Source: Saccharospirillum sp040881935
GTDB taxonomy: Bacteria; Pseudomonadota; Gammaproteobacteria; Pseudomonadales; Natronospirillaceae
Assembly (NCBI RefSeq): GCF_040881935.1
Contig: NZ_JBBECH010000057.1
Coordinates: 30,519-94,518, forward strand
Direction: 5' to 3'
DNA length: 64,000 nucleotides
The translations under genes were made by a program, and so were the position numbers. Under the pieces are notes generated by a model. It had not been told where the DNA came from, searched no databases, and was given only the letters and a program-made list of their open reading frames with translations. Positions within the stretch are counted from its first letter, which is position 1. Each line of letters begins with the position of its first letter. Shown one piece after another: positions 34,178-42,720 of this stretch.

Positions 34178-34990
34178 TCAGTATCCAAGGCGTTGTGATA
34201 TCTGCATGGCTGTTTGTATCACCTGATCGGCCAGCCCGGGAATAAGGTCATCCTTCATTCGAATTACCGGGCCAGCCAGGGCTACACAGCCCACAACGTT
34301 TCGTTCACTGTTGTAGATAGGCGCCGCGATGGAGCGCATGCCCGTTTCACTTTCCTGGTCTTCGAGCGAATAGCCTTGCACTCGAATCGTATCGAGCTTT
34401 GCCTTGAGTTTTTCAGGGTCGGTTATGGTATGCGCAGTTCGTTTTTTGATCGGTTCCTTTAAGATTGGCAGTCGTCGGGACTCGGACATGTAGGCGAGCA
34501 TTACCTGGCCTTCGGCTGTGCAAACCATAGGTTTGCGAACGCCAATATCGGACCGCATGCGGATGGCGTGACTGCTCTCCAGGTGAAAGGCGTACAGAAT
34601 CTGGTCCTCATCGGGAATGGCCAGCAGGATGGTTTCATTGGTTTTAGCTCGCAAGTCCATCAGCATGGGGCGAGATTCGTAGGAGACGTTCATACGACGA
34701 CGAACCTGTGCACCCAAACGAAATAAAGCCAGTCCAAGGCGATATTTTTCGTTTGCTGGATTCTTTTCCAGGAAACCGTCATTGACCAAAGTAGAAGCAA
34801 TGCGGTGCGCTGTACTCTTGGCCACACTCAGGGATTTGGCAAGTTCAGTGATGCCGAGTTCACTGGTCTCATCGGAGAACGCTTTCAACATCTTCAGCGC
34901 ATTGCTGACTGAAGACAGGGAGGTTCGGCCACTGCCCCGACGTGTTTCGGTCTCTTCCTGACGTGATGTCGTTTCCGTTACATCGTTCAT
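34178..34990 (-). CDS. IclR-family transcriptional regulator
   Basis: A 270-residue regulator. After a polar N-terminal 20 residues an IclR winged helix (LGITELAKSLSVAKSTAHRIASTLVNDGFL split at about residues 44-75) is followed by the effector-binding domain with the GVRKPMVCTAEGQVMLAY block and the Cys-containing segment VVGCVALAGP. It is divergent from the TauE-type gene. IclR proteins commonly control aromatic-acid catabolism. A repeated candidate operator (RTTC-N9-RAAY) lies upstream of this gene and upstream of several operons to the right. Confidence 0.92.
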   Translation of the reverse strand: MNDVTETTSRQEETETRRGSGRTSLSSVSNALKMLKAFSDETSELGITELAKSLSVAKSTAHRIASTLVNDGFLEKNPANEKYRLGLALFRLGAQVRRRMNVSYESRPMLMDLRAKTNETILLAIPDEDQILYAFHLESSHAIRMRSDIGVRKPMVCTAEGQVMLAYMSESRRLPILKEPIKKRTAHTITDPEKLKAKLDTIRVQGYSLEDQESETGMRSIAAPIYNSERNVVGCVALAGPVIRMKDDLIPGLADQVIQTAMQISQRLGY

Positions 34991-35106
34991 AGCTGCAATA
35001 ACCCAGGGTGCTTTTTACCAGTGAGGGTGAGTTTCACATTAAAGCCAACGACCGACAAGCGAGCTTGAAGGGTTCAAACCAAGCTAGACCTTACTGTATA
35101 ACATTT

Positions 35107-35123
35107 ATTCCTCTATATGAAAC
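35107..35123. promoter_or_regulatory. Candidate IclR site, copy 1
   Basis: ATTCCTCTATATGAAAC fits RTTC-N9-RAAY with a central TATA. It lies in the divergent region between the IclR-type gene and the TauE-type gene. Confidence 0.4.
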
Positions 35124-35252
35124 CGTGTTCTTTCTAATTTTCTGAGGCTATGATGGCTGTTGTTCATTGGAACAAGGTCTGTCGACAAGGCGCTATGCAT
35201 GTCCGACAGACTCACGGGTAGAAGTGGCCCGCTACATAGTAGAGGTATGAAG

Positions 35253-36014
35253 ATGAGTTGGTTGGATTGGTGGCTGCCAGAGCAGCTGAGTACGGTTGCG
35301 TCTGTTTCACTGGTGGTGATCAGCTTCTTTACCTCAGCTCTGACGGCTGCAGTAGGGATTGGCGGGGGAGTGGTGTTGCTCGCTATTATGGCAAACCTAA
35401 TGCCGGCAGCAGCGATTATTCCAGTTCATGGCGTTGTGCAGTTAGGTTCCAATGTCGGACGATTGTTGACACTGCTGGGTCTGACGGACTGGCGTATGGC
35501 AGGTTGGTTTTCCCTGGGTAGTATTTTTGGGGCCCTTGGGGGCGGGCAAGTGGCCGTCAGTATTCCATCCGGCTTTCTGCAGCTGGCACTGGGATCATTC
35601 ATTTTGTACAGCGCCTGGATGCCGGTTTTGCGGTTGCCTGCCGGTCGTAAGTCTATTGCTTTCCTGGGTATGGGAACCGCCTTTCTCGCCATGATTGTCG
35701 CGGGCATAGCCCCCTTTGTATTTGTGGTATTGAAAGACTTGTTCGAAGACAGGCGAGCCTTGATTGCGACCCAGACAGCGATGATGACAACTCAACAAAT
35801 TCTTAAAATCGTCATATTTGGGGCTCTGGGGTTTGTCTTTGCTGACTGGTACGGCTTGCTGATTCTGATGATAACAACTGGCTTCATGGGAACTTTAACC
35901 GGTAAGTACTTTCTGAACCGGGTGCCGGCTGACAGGGTACAACCCATATTGAAAACCTTGCTGACACTGATGGCAGCCCGCCTGATCTATATGGGTTATG
36001 TTGGTCTGGCCTGA
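35253..36014 (+). CDS. TauE/SafE-family exporter
   Basis: A 253-residue membrane protein with about eight transmembrane segments. The first repeat carries AVGIGGGVVLLAIMAN, matching the conserved GxGGG region of TauE/SafE permeases. The start is the ATG at 35253, seven bases after AGAGG. The family exports sulfite, sulfoacetate or organic anions. It is transcribed divergently from the IclR-type regulator and could remove an acid related to the catabolic region, but no substrate can be assigned. Confidence 0.85.
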   Translation: MSWLDWWLPEQLSTVASVSLVVISFFTSALTAAVGIGGGVVLLAIMANLMPAAAIIPVHGVVQLGSNVGRLLTLLGLTDWRMAGWFSLGSIFGALGGGQVAVSIPSGFLQLALGSFILYSAWMPVLRLPAGRKSIAFLGMGTAFLAMIVAGIAPFVFVVLKDLFEDRRALIATQTAMMTTQQILKIVIFGALGFVFADWYGLLILMITTGFMGTLTGKYFLNRVPADRVQPILKTLLTLMAARLIYMGYVGLA

Positions 36015-36122
36015 ACCTGACGCGATGTCCCATAAGTGAACAAAGCTCGATTATTGGACAAAGCGTTCACGTAGAAAGACAGAATGCAGTCATGGGTGAC
36101 TCAAAGCCCTCATTCTAGAGTC

Positions 36123-36139
36123 ATTCCTTATAAGGGAAC
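36123..36139. promoter_or_regulatory. Candidate IclR site, copy 2
   Basis: ATTCCTTATAAGGGAAC is a near-perfect palindrome with the same 17-bp frame as the other copies. It lies just upstream of the promoter at 36154-36182. Confidence 0.5.
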
Positions 36140-36153
36140 GGGTGTGTCTATAT

Positions 36154-36182
36154 TTGCATTCTTCATGTGATTTCCCTATAAT
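36154..36182 (+). promoter_or_regulatory. Strong sigma70 promoter of the 60-residue gene
   Basis: A TTGCAT -35 (36154-36159) and a perfect TATAAT -10 (36177-36182) at 17-bp spacing. The 5' leader to the start codon would be about 95 nt. Confidence 0.7.
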
Positions 36183-36282
36183 GCGCTCAGTTGATGACGA
36201 AAGACCTTCAATACAAAGAAAACAACAATCCAAGGCGGACGGACATCAGACACTGTTTTTTTTGATTATTGGAGATTGGATT

Positions 36283-36465
36283 ATGTCAGTTAAGACCCCT
36301 GAAGAGATGTACAAAGAAGCCCAGCAATCACTGGGATTTCACGTAGCCTCTAACCTGCTCACCATTGTATCCCTGCCTGTTACCCTGCTGAGCAAAGCGT
36401 GGGCGCTGGCAAGTGGCGTGATGAGCAAGGCTGACGAGTCTGGCGCAGAAGCCAGTAAGTCCTAA
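36283..36465 (+). CDS. Small 60-residue protein with hydrophobic core
   Basis: Begins at the ATG at 36283 with GGAG upstream. The protein has an acidic amphipathic N-terminus (TPEEMYKEAQQSLG), a central apolar segment of about 22 residues (LLTIVSLPVTLLSKAWALAS) and a charged, Ser/Ala-rich tail. It is served by a strong promoter, a candidate IclR site and its own terminator, which together argue that it is real. No family is recognised; the start resembles phasin-like and small membrane-associated proteins. Confidence 0.7.
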   Translation: MSVKTPEEMYKEAQQSLGFHVASNLLTIVSLPVTLLSKAWALASGVMSKADESGAEASKS

Positions 36466-36634
36466 TTAAACCGCGCGAGCGATAGAAATGACGGTAGTGC
36501 CTGAGAATGTATTCAGTGTGATACCGTCACTTTGCTTTTCCACCCTGTACGACCCCCCCCTTTATATTACCTGGCTTTTAACTCCTTCTGCAGCTATCCC
36601 TGCCTATAGTCTATACGCCAAGACAAACGTCTGT

Positions 36635-36670
36635 GTGGTGACAAGGCTGGCTTGTCTGTCACCACTTTTA
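36635..36670 (+). terminator. Terminator after the 60-residue gene
   Basis: A perfect 9-bp stem (GTGGTGACA at 36635-36643 with TGTCACCAC at 36657-36665), with an inner AG/CT extension, is followed by TTTTA. Confidence 0.65.
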
Positions 36671-36678
36671 CCGTTAAA

Positions 36679-37377
36679 TCAACTGATAACCACCTGATAG
36701 GTATAGAACAGTCCAAATAAGATGGATCCAACGTTAATGGCAAGATGACCACGGTTCTTTAAATTGAACCCCCGGCTATTCATGAACAAAAAAGGCGCGC
36801 TGATGAGCATGGAAAAGCCTGTCATGCCAAGTACAGTGCCTCCTCCGAAGGCGAGGATATAAGACAAGGCTTCCATAAGAGTGCTGGTAGTATCCATAAC
36901 CAGAATCACCATCAGACCGCTGCCCGCAATGCCATGAACGACACCGATGATCCCTGCCTTTACATAGGAAGGCTCCTGGTGGTTGTGGGCGTGGCTTTTG
37001 TGCTGTGTATGGTCATGAAAGTGCAAATGAGGTGTCTGGCTGGTTTGATGCTGGTGGACGTGAGCATGAACCTTCTTTACCCGAAATTTCACAACGTTAT
37101 AACTACCAAGCAGCACGATCATCACGCCTACCAGGGCTTCCGATGTCATCATAAATCCTTCGGACAGTTCCCATTTCAGTGTTAGCAGGATCATACCCAG
37201 AACCAGTAGGGTGACCGTATGACCAATACCCCAGACCGTACCTATCCTGGCCGCCTTACTGAGTTTTGATGTACCACTGCTAATGGTCGAGATGGCAACT
37301 ACATGGTCTGGCTCTGTAGCGTGTTTGAAGCCAAGTGCCAAGCCAAGAAGTAATACGGATAACCATTCAATTGTCAT
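36679..37377 (-). CDS. Nickel/cobalt-type permease (NicO/UreH-like)
   Basis: A 232-residue membrane protein with about six segments. Helix 1-2 carries H19-A-T-E-P-D24-H25, a variant of the HX4DH metal-selectivity motif of NiCoT permeases, followed by GIGHTVTLLVLG, equivalent to the second family motif. A His-rich cytoplasmic loop of about 30 residues (roughly 102-134, with 15 His) lies between segments. Such proteins transport or exchange Ni2+ or Co2+. It fits the metal theme of the downstream catabolic region, where EutA-like and CobW-like proteins also carry His-rich stretches. Confidence 0.82.
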   Translation of the reverse strand: MTIEWLSVLLLGLALGFKHATEPDHVVAISTISSGTSKLSKAARIGTVWGIGHTVTLLVLGMILLTLKWELSEGFMMTSEALVGVMIVLLGSYNVVKFRVKKVHAHVHQHQTSQTPHLHFHDHTQHKSHAHNHQEPSYVKAGIIGVVHGIAGSGLMVILVMDTTSTLMEALSYILAFGGGTVLGMTGFSMLISAPFLFMNSRGFNLKNRGHLAINVGSILFGLFYTYQVVIS

Positions 37378-37500
37378 TGTTTTAATCCTGTAACTGAGAG
37401 GGCTGCCAGAGCACCATTCTAGGTGTGAAGCTTGCCCGTTCCTTTGCTTTCAGGTCCAGGCCGGCTGTTATAAACAGATTACTTAACGTTCTTCAAATAC

Positions 37501-37517
37501 GTTCTTTATAATGGAAC
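37501..37517. promoter_or_regulatory. Candidate IclR site, copy 3
   Basis: GTTCTTTATAATGGAAC, an inverted repeat with GTTC/GAAC arms and central TATAA. A second copy follows exactly 20 bp on. Confidence 0.55.
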
Positions 37518-37520
37518 AAC

Positions 37521-37537
37521 GTTTACTATGATGGAAT
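37521..37537. promoter_or_regulatory. Candidate IclR site, copy 4
   Basis: GTTTACTATGATGGAAT has the same 17-bp frame with one arm mismatch. Its 20-bp offset from copy 3 is about two helical turns. Confidence 0.45.
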
Positions 37538-37775
37538 TAAGCTATCAGTGGTTTTGAGAGCTGTCAACGTCAAAAACACTTCTGAACTGCCTCTCCTGCC
37601 CAAAAAACCTCGTATAACCTGTTGTTTTTCCAAGATATATAGAAATTATGGCCAATTTAGGCCTTTTACCTCTCTGGTTAGTTCAAAAATCATACAGCGA
37701 TTTTTATGTAAGAACCGTGTTCCGAAGGTTGACGTGTGCCTTTCTGTTGTGTGATATTCCTCATGGAGGTTAAAT

Positions 37776-37792
37776 GTTCCGTATAAAAGTAC
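37776..37792. promoter_or_regulatory. Candidate IclR site, copy 5
   Basis: GTTCCGTATAAAAGTAC lies about 20 bp downstream of a candidate promoter of the cupin operon, positioned to block transcription. Confidence 0.45.
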
Positions 37793-37905
37793 AAAAAGCG
37801 AAGCAAGACCTACACTAGTCATCACAAAACGACACAACACCCTGAACGCACTGTGAGGTGCTGTGGTTAAGCCGTTCCGTCGGTAGCCCAAAAGAGGTTG
37901 AATCC

Positions 37906-39021
37906 ATGTCCAAGAAAGATGCACTCGTCTCCGATGAAGTCGCCCAAAAATTTGCCAAAGAAAAAGAGTCCCCCTACACCCGCTGGGTTGCCAGTGAGGG
38001 TCTGGACATCATTGATGGTATTTATGTGGAAGATCTGAATACCGTTGAATTGAAGCCCTGGGATCGTCGCGGCGGTCGTGGTGTGTTTATCAATCACGAT
38101 GCATCGCGGACCACCAATGACTGTTATGTTTGCGAAATTCCTGCTGGCAAGGAATTGGCACCGCAACGTCAACTGTTCGAAGAAATGATCATGGTGCTTA
38201 GTGGCAATGGTTCTACCAGTGTCTGGAACGATGCAGGCCAGAAGGTGACCTTTGAGTGGGGTCCCGGTGCCTTGTTTGCCATTCCGCTGAACACCTGGCA
38301 TCAACACTTCAATGGCTCAGGCAGTACCGTCGTACGATTTGTGTCTGTGACCAATATGCCACCTATCGTCAATCTCTTTGAAGAGATGGGTTTCATATAC
38401 AACACCTCGCATGACTTCAAAACCCGGTTCTCGGGTGAGGCGGACTACTTTGCTCCAAAGGATGAAATGAACGGGTTCCGTTTGGAAACTAACTTTGTGG
38501 CCGATGCTGTGAACTTGCCGTTGGTGTCTGCCAAAGAGCGCGGAGCCGGTGGTGGGCACATTCGCTTTAACCTCGCCAAAAGCTCAATGAATACACACAT
38601 TTCCCAGTTCCCGGTGGGAACCTATAAAAAAGCGCACGCACATGGGCCAGGAGCTCATGTGATTATTTTGGCAGGTGAAGGGTATTCGCTGATGTGGCCA
38701 GAAGGTGAAGAACCGAAGCGCTACGACTGGAAACCCGGCACGCTCATTACACCTCCCAATATGTGGTTTCACCAGCACTTTAACACCGGAGCTACCCCGG
38801 CGCGCTACCTGGCATTCAAGTACGAAGGCGTTGCATTCCGAAATGCGCAGGGCGTACCGAAAGCCTGGATCAGTAAACGCATTGGCGGTCACCAGATTGA
38901 CTATGCAGATGAAAGCCAACTGGTTCGCACCATGTTTGCAGACGTTTTGACTGAAAAGGGTCTGACACCACAAATGGCAGAAGCATACGAAGCAGAAAAA
39001 GAAACACTGCCGCCGCTTTAG
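37906..39021 (+). CDS. Bicupin protein 1 of cupin operon
   Basis: A 371-residue two-cupin protein. The start is the ATG at 37906 behind GAGG. The N-terminal cupin has lost the H-x-H metal pair (PQRQLFEE at 87-93), although WHQHF at 131-135 keeps the distal His. The C-terminal cupin keeps H244 and H246, with H251 in place of the usual Glu, and the distal pair H289/H291 in WFHQHF. This resembles bicupin dioxygenases such as gentisate or hydroxynaphthoate dioxygenases in overall size, but not closely. It is first in an operon with two further cupins and a TTT transporter; a ring-cleaving role is possible. Confidence 0.8.
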   Translation: MSKKDALVSDEVAQKFAKEKESPYTRWVASEGLDIIDGIYVEDLNTVELKPWDRRGGRGVFINHDASRTTNDCYVCEIPAGKELAPQRQLFEEMIMVLSGNGSTSVWNDAGQKVTFEWGPGALFAIPLNTWHQHFNGSGSTVVRFVSVTNMPPIVNLFEEMGFIYNTSHDFKTRFSGEADYFAPKDEMNGFRLETNFVADAVNLPLVSAKERGAGGGHIRFNLAKSSMNTHISQFPVGTYKKAHAHGPGAHVIILAGEGYSLMWPEGEEPKRYDWKPGTLITPPNMWFHQHFNTGATPARYLAFKYEGVAFRNAQGVPKAWISKRIGGHQIDYADESQLVRTMFADVLTEKGLTPQMAEAYEAEKETLPPL

Positions 39022-39155
39022 GGTTGGCAGGCCGGGCAGCGGCATCATTCTCGATGGTTGCCGGAAACTGCCAACCAGAGCTGCAACAGGAACGGTCGCG
39101 AACCGGGCTTGTTGCAACAAAGATGACAATAAAAAGTGGCAAGAGGGTCAATATA

Positions 39156-39716
39156 ATGTCTGATTCAAAAACAGATTCTGCCGAGGGCGGCCAGGTTACC
39201 TGGGAGCGCTGGACGAAAAAACGTACCTTCGTTCGTGCACTGGAAGGTACCTATGGGGAGCTTAAAGAAGAACTGTTCAGTCAGCCCCGCATATATCCGA
39301 CACAGGATTTGAAATGGAAGGGTGGTCCGCAGAACTTCGGCAAAAAGGTGATTAATCCGCAATCGTCGAAAATTGCGCAAACCATCGAGACGCACGTCGA
39401 TGCTTTCTCGCCTGGCGGTTATGGCCAAAAGCATGGACACATGAACAGCGCGGTATTTTTTGTGTTGAAGGGCAAAGGTCACGATGTTCACGATGGTCGT
39501 CGTATCGACTGGGAGGCCGGCGATGCCCTTATTGTTGAGAATGGCTGTGTTCACCAGCATTTTTCTGACGACCCGAACGATGAAACGATCTGTTTGATCA
39601 TGAAAGCCAAACCCATGTTCCTGTTCATGCATCTTATTTTCCAGGAAATGGTCGAGTACCCGCCCAAGACTCCGGCCCCGGGTCAGGAAAACTATACGCC
39701 ACCGGCTTCCCTGTAA
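39156..39716 (+). CDS. Single-cupin protein 2 of cupin operon
   Basis: A 186-residue protein starting at the ATG at 39156 after AGAGGG. Its cupin has H93 and H95 (QKHGHMNS), no Glu at the next ligand position, and the distal H133/H135 in CVHQHF. The HQHF element is shared with both halves of the preceding bicupin, so the two proteins are probably related and may act together. No enzyme family is recognised. It lies between the other two cupin genes. Confidence 0.75.
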   Translation: MSDSKTDSAEGGQVTWERWTKKRTFVRALEGTYGELKEELFSQPRIYPTQDLKWKGGPQNFGKKVINPQSSKIAQTIETHVDAFSPGGYGQKHGHMNSAVFFVLKGKGHDVHDGRRIDWEAGDALIVENGCVHQHFSDDPNDETICLIMKAKPMFLFMHLIFQEMVEYPPKTPAPGQENYTPPASL

Positions 39717-39742
39717 CCGATCAGACAAAGAGGACAATAAAA

Positions 39743-40330
39743 ATGAGTACCGACATCCCATTTGTATCAAACATAGAGCGTCAAAGGTCGCGCACCGACG
39801 TGAACGCTAACTTTTATAACGAAGCACTAAAGGCTTCCAAAGAATTTCGCCGTGAATACCAGGAGCGCAAGAACGTAGTCAAGTGGAGCGAGATGCCGAT
39901 GGAGCGCTCTGCCGATGGCCTGATCAAACACATCATCAATGAAGGCATGAATACAAAAGAGTGTGCCATTGATATCTATATGCAGTTTCTTGCGGTCGAT
40001 GGGGCTACCGGTACCAGTCGCCATCTTACTGAAGAAGTGGCGTTTGTGATCGAGGGCCATGGCTACGACTTGCACTATGACGTCAAGTTTCGCTGTGAAG
40101 ATGAATTTGTCTGGGAATGGGAAACCACACCCAAGAAATACGAGTGGGGACCGGGCGACTTTATTTATATTCCACCCTATTGCGCACACAAGCGTTTCAA
40201 CACCAGCGACCAGGAAGCCCGGGTTGTGGTGATCAACAGTCGAATGGTCAAAGCCATTGGTTTCGACTGGTTTGATCAATTGGAACCGGCAGAAGGTTTT
40301 GAAGACCTCTGGGTGCCACCGGCTGATTAA
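39743..40330 (+). CDS. Single-cupin protein 3 of cupin operon
   Basis: A 195-residue protein with a helical, basic N-terminus of about 60 residues and one cupin domain. H94, E97/E98 and the distal H149 (PPYCAHKRF) could hold a metal. The sequence EWGPGDFIYIPP is a clear cupin motif 2. It follows the second cupin gene by 26 bp and precedes the TTT genes. No substrate is known; three consecutive cupins with different metal-site variants suggest subunits or successive steps of one process. Confidence 0.75.
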   Translation: MSTDIPFVSNIERQRSRTDVNANFYNEALKASKEFRREYQERKNVVKWSEMPMERSADGLIKHIINEGMNTKECAIDIYMQFLAVDGATGTSRHLTEEVAFVIEGHGYDLHYDVKFRCEDEFVWEWETTPKKYEWGPGDFIYIPPYCAHKRFNTSDQEARVVVINSRMVKAIGFDWFDQLEPAEGFEDLWVPPAD

Positions 40331-40438
40331 CGTTGTACACAGTATAACAACAAGTTCGTTGCCTGAAAGGCAAGCGATGTGAGCTCGGCTGTACCTGGTT
40401 TTCACTGGGCAGTCCGGGCCGCACAGGAGTGTTGAACT

Positions 40439-41950
40439 ATGTTAGATGCAGCCCTGCAAGGGTTGATGGGCATTTTGCAGTGGAAAGCGTTTGCGATGAT
40501 GATAATTGGCATCGTCATCAGCAGCACGCTGGTTGCCATGCCGGGTGTCGGTAGTAAAACCGCTATTGCATTGCTGTTGCCCTTTGCTTTTGTACTGGAA
40601 AAATACGAAGCCATTGCGCTTATTGTCAGCGTCTGGGCCGTCAGCAATACGGCCAATTCAATCACCGCGATTCTCTTCTCGGTGCCAGGCGGTGGTGGCT
40701 CACAGGCAACCATCATGGATGGTTACCCCATGGCCAAGAATGGCGAAGCTGCCCGTGCGCTGGGAGCTGCTTTTACTGCTTCGGCAATTGGTGGTGTTCT
40801 GGGTGCTCTGGCCCTGTTGGCTGCGATTCCGGTGGTTCGTCCGCTTGTTTTGTTGTTGGGTCCGCCAGAGTTCTTCATGTTGGTAATGATGGGTGTGGTA
40901 ATGGTAGGCGCCCTGGCTGGAAAAACACCGCTAAAAGGCATAGCCATTGGCGTATTGGGCTTTGCAATTTCACTAATTGGTATCCAATCACAGACCGCAA
41001 CGCCGCGCTACACCCTGGACATCCTTTACCTGTTCGATGGTATTGGGCTCGTGCCTCTAACTATTGGTCTTTTTGCTGTGCCGGAGTTGATCTCGCTGGC
41101 CGCCCGTGGAAAGACCATTTCCAACGTAAATCTGGGTGACCTCAGCGCCGGTCGGATGCAGGGAATCAAGGATGCGTTTATTAACTGGTGGCTTGTGGTC
41201 CGTTGCAGCATGGTTGGCGTCTGGGTTGGTATTATCCCTGGGTTGGGTTCATCTGTCGCTGACTGGTTCGCTTATGGGCATGCTCTGCAAACTTGTAAGG
41301 GCGCAAGTAAGACGTTCGGTAAAGGCGATGTTCGGGGAGTAATCGCGGTAGATGCAGCGACTAATGCCAAAGAAGGCGGTGCGCTTATCCCCACACTGGC
41401 CTTTGGTATACCTGGCAGCAGCACATTGGCCTTGATCTTTGGCGGGCTACTGGTAGTTGGTGTAACACCAGGGAAGGAAATTTTAACGACCCAACTTGAT
41501 GTTACTTTTTCAATTATATGGTTGCTGATTATTTCATCAATCATTACCTCTGTTTTATGTCTGATGTTTACCAAACAATTGGCAATGGCCACCATGTTAC
41601 GCCCGAGTGTATTGGTACCGGTCGTTCTGGCGATGGCCGTACTGGGAAGCTTTGCTCATTCCAACCGACTGGAAGACGTTCTGGTCATGGCGATATTTGG
41701 CGTGCTGGGTTACTTCCTGCGACTTGGCGGCTGGCCGCGGCCGCCGTTGTTGTTAGGCGTAGTCCTCGGTCCATTGGCTGAGCGTTTCATGTGGACTTCC
41801 TATCAGATTTACGGATATGGCTTCTTGCTGAGACCCGGGGTTCTGATCATAGCTGCCATCCTGGTTGTTTCTCTGGGTTACCCCATGTGGCAGAAGCGTC
41901 AGGCTGAACGCGCGCAGCAAGCAGAGAAAGCGGCGGGAGGTGAATCATGA
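40439..41950 (+). CDS. TTT large membrane subunit, TctA family (second set)
   Basis: A 503-residue polytopic protein with TctA signatures: VAMPGVGSKTAIALLLPF near residue 33, FSVPGGGGSQATIMDGYP near residue 80, and in the second half GIIPGLGSSVADWFAYGHA and GALIPTLAFGIPGSS. The set is clearly diverged from the first TctA at 4181. It overlaps tctB by 4 bp. It follows the cupin genes in the same direction and probably imports their pathway's substrate. Confidence 0.93.
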   Translation: MLDAALQGLMGILQWKAFAMMIIGIVISSTLVAMPGVGSKTAIALLLPFAFVLEKYEAIALIVSVWAVSNTANSITAILFSVPGGGGSQATIMDGYPMAKNGEAARALGAAFTASAIGGVLGALALLAAIPVVRPLVLLLGPPEFFMLVMMGVVMVGALAGKTPLKGIAIGVLGFAISLIGIQSQTATPRYTLDILYLFDGIGLVPLTIGLFAVPELISLAARGKTISNVNLGDLSAGRMQGIKDAFINWWLVVRCSMVGVWVGIIPGLGSSVADWFAYGHALQTCKGASKTFGKGDVRGVIAVDAATNAKEGGALIPTLAFGIPGSSTLALIFGGLLVVGVTPGKEILTTQLDVTFSIIWLLIISSIITSVLCLMFTKQLAMATMLRPSVLVPVVLAMAVLGSFAHSNRLEDVLVMAIFGVLGYFLRLGGWPRPPLLLGVVLGPLAERFMWTSYQIYGYGFLLRPGVLIIAAILVVSLGYPMWQKRQAERAQQAEKAAGGES

Positions 41951-42471
41951 CAGGCTATCTGAAGCGATCCACTATCACGGTTTTACTGCTGTTGCTCTTC
42001 ATCTACATCGTTATCGGTGGTAGTGGCATGGCCATTCAAGCCAGGCTTTTTACACTCGCCGTGGGTTGGATAGGCATCGCGATAATCAGTGTTCAGCTGG
42101 TACGTGAACTGCTGCAACAGCACCACGAAAACAAGCTTATGGCCAATGGACACCAAATTGAAGCAGAGAACGACGGCCCGGAAGGTGCGGTCGATTTTGT
42201 CGTAACCGATGAAGAGAAAACAGCCTACGGGCGAATGGCCGCCATTGAACAGTTTGGTTGGTTGTGGGGCATGATTCTGTGTCTGTGGCTTATTGGCTTT
42301 TACATTTCGGTACCGGCAATGGTTGGGCTCTATCTGCGTCGACACGGTGAGAGTTGGTTGCTGTCGGTCCTGATGACCGCCGGTGTCTGGGTGACGGTAT
42401 GGGGTCTATTCCATGAAATGCTGAATCTTCCCTTTCCCCAGGGCCTGCTGTTTCGGGTTATAGGCGGGTAG
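41947..42471 (+). CDS. TTT small membrane subunit, TctB family (second set)
   Basis: A 174-residue membrane protein with four predicted segments (about residues 9-25, 33-52, 95-118 and 128-160) separated by a charged loop (residues 55-80). Its start overlaps the tctA stop as ATGA. Topology, size and position between tctA and tctC identify it as the small TTT subunit; sequence conservation in this family is low. Confidence 0.85.
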   Translation: MTGYLKRSTITVLLLLLFIYIVIGGSGMAIQARLFTLAVGWIGIAIISVQLVRELLQQHHENKLMANGHQIEAENDGPEGAVDFVVTDEEKTAYGRMAAIEQFGWLWGMILCLWLIGFYISVPAMVGLYLRRHGESWLLSVLMTAGVWVTVWGLFHEMLNLPFPQGLLFRVIGG

Positions 42472-42720
42472 TTGAGCAAGATTTTATTTGAAGATTCATG
42501 AAGTGATTGACGTTCGTCACGCCCATTACTCTGCATATAAAGGTTCAGATTGGGTTCAGCCAACGGCGATAGGATAGTTCATTAATTTCAAGCAATGTGC
42601 CGGGTCTTGGTTTGGTCATTGCTGAAGTGGGCCGGCCCGTCTTTCGGGTTGACCTCCAATACTGGCTGATGCCTCTGTCCCTGGGGGCAGCCAGACAACA
42701 ATAAAGTGAGGAGAAAGGCA

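Larger units (their letters stand above)
37378..37905. other. 528-bp intergenic regulatory region
   Basis: Separates the nickel-type permease (minus) and the cupin operon (plus). It carries two tandem candidate IclR sites 20 bp apart (37501 and 37521), a possible third half-site at 37488, and another site at 37776. A candidate plus-strand promoter is TTGACG (37729-37734) with GATATT (37753-37758). A 68-codon open frame at 37548-37754 has no support as a gene. Confidence 0.5.

Noticed and set aside
36488..36697. A 69-codon plus-strand open frame
   Set aside because: It runs across the terminator hairpin at 36635-36670 and overlaps the permease gene end.
37548..37754. A 68-codon plus-strand open frame
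   Set aside because: It covers the candidate promoter of the cupin operon and has no ribosome site or motif.
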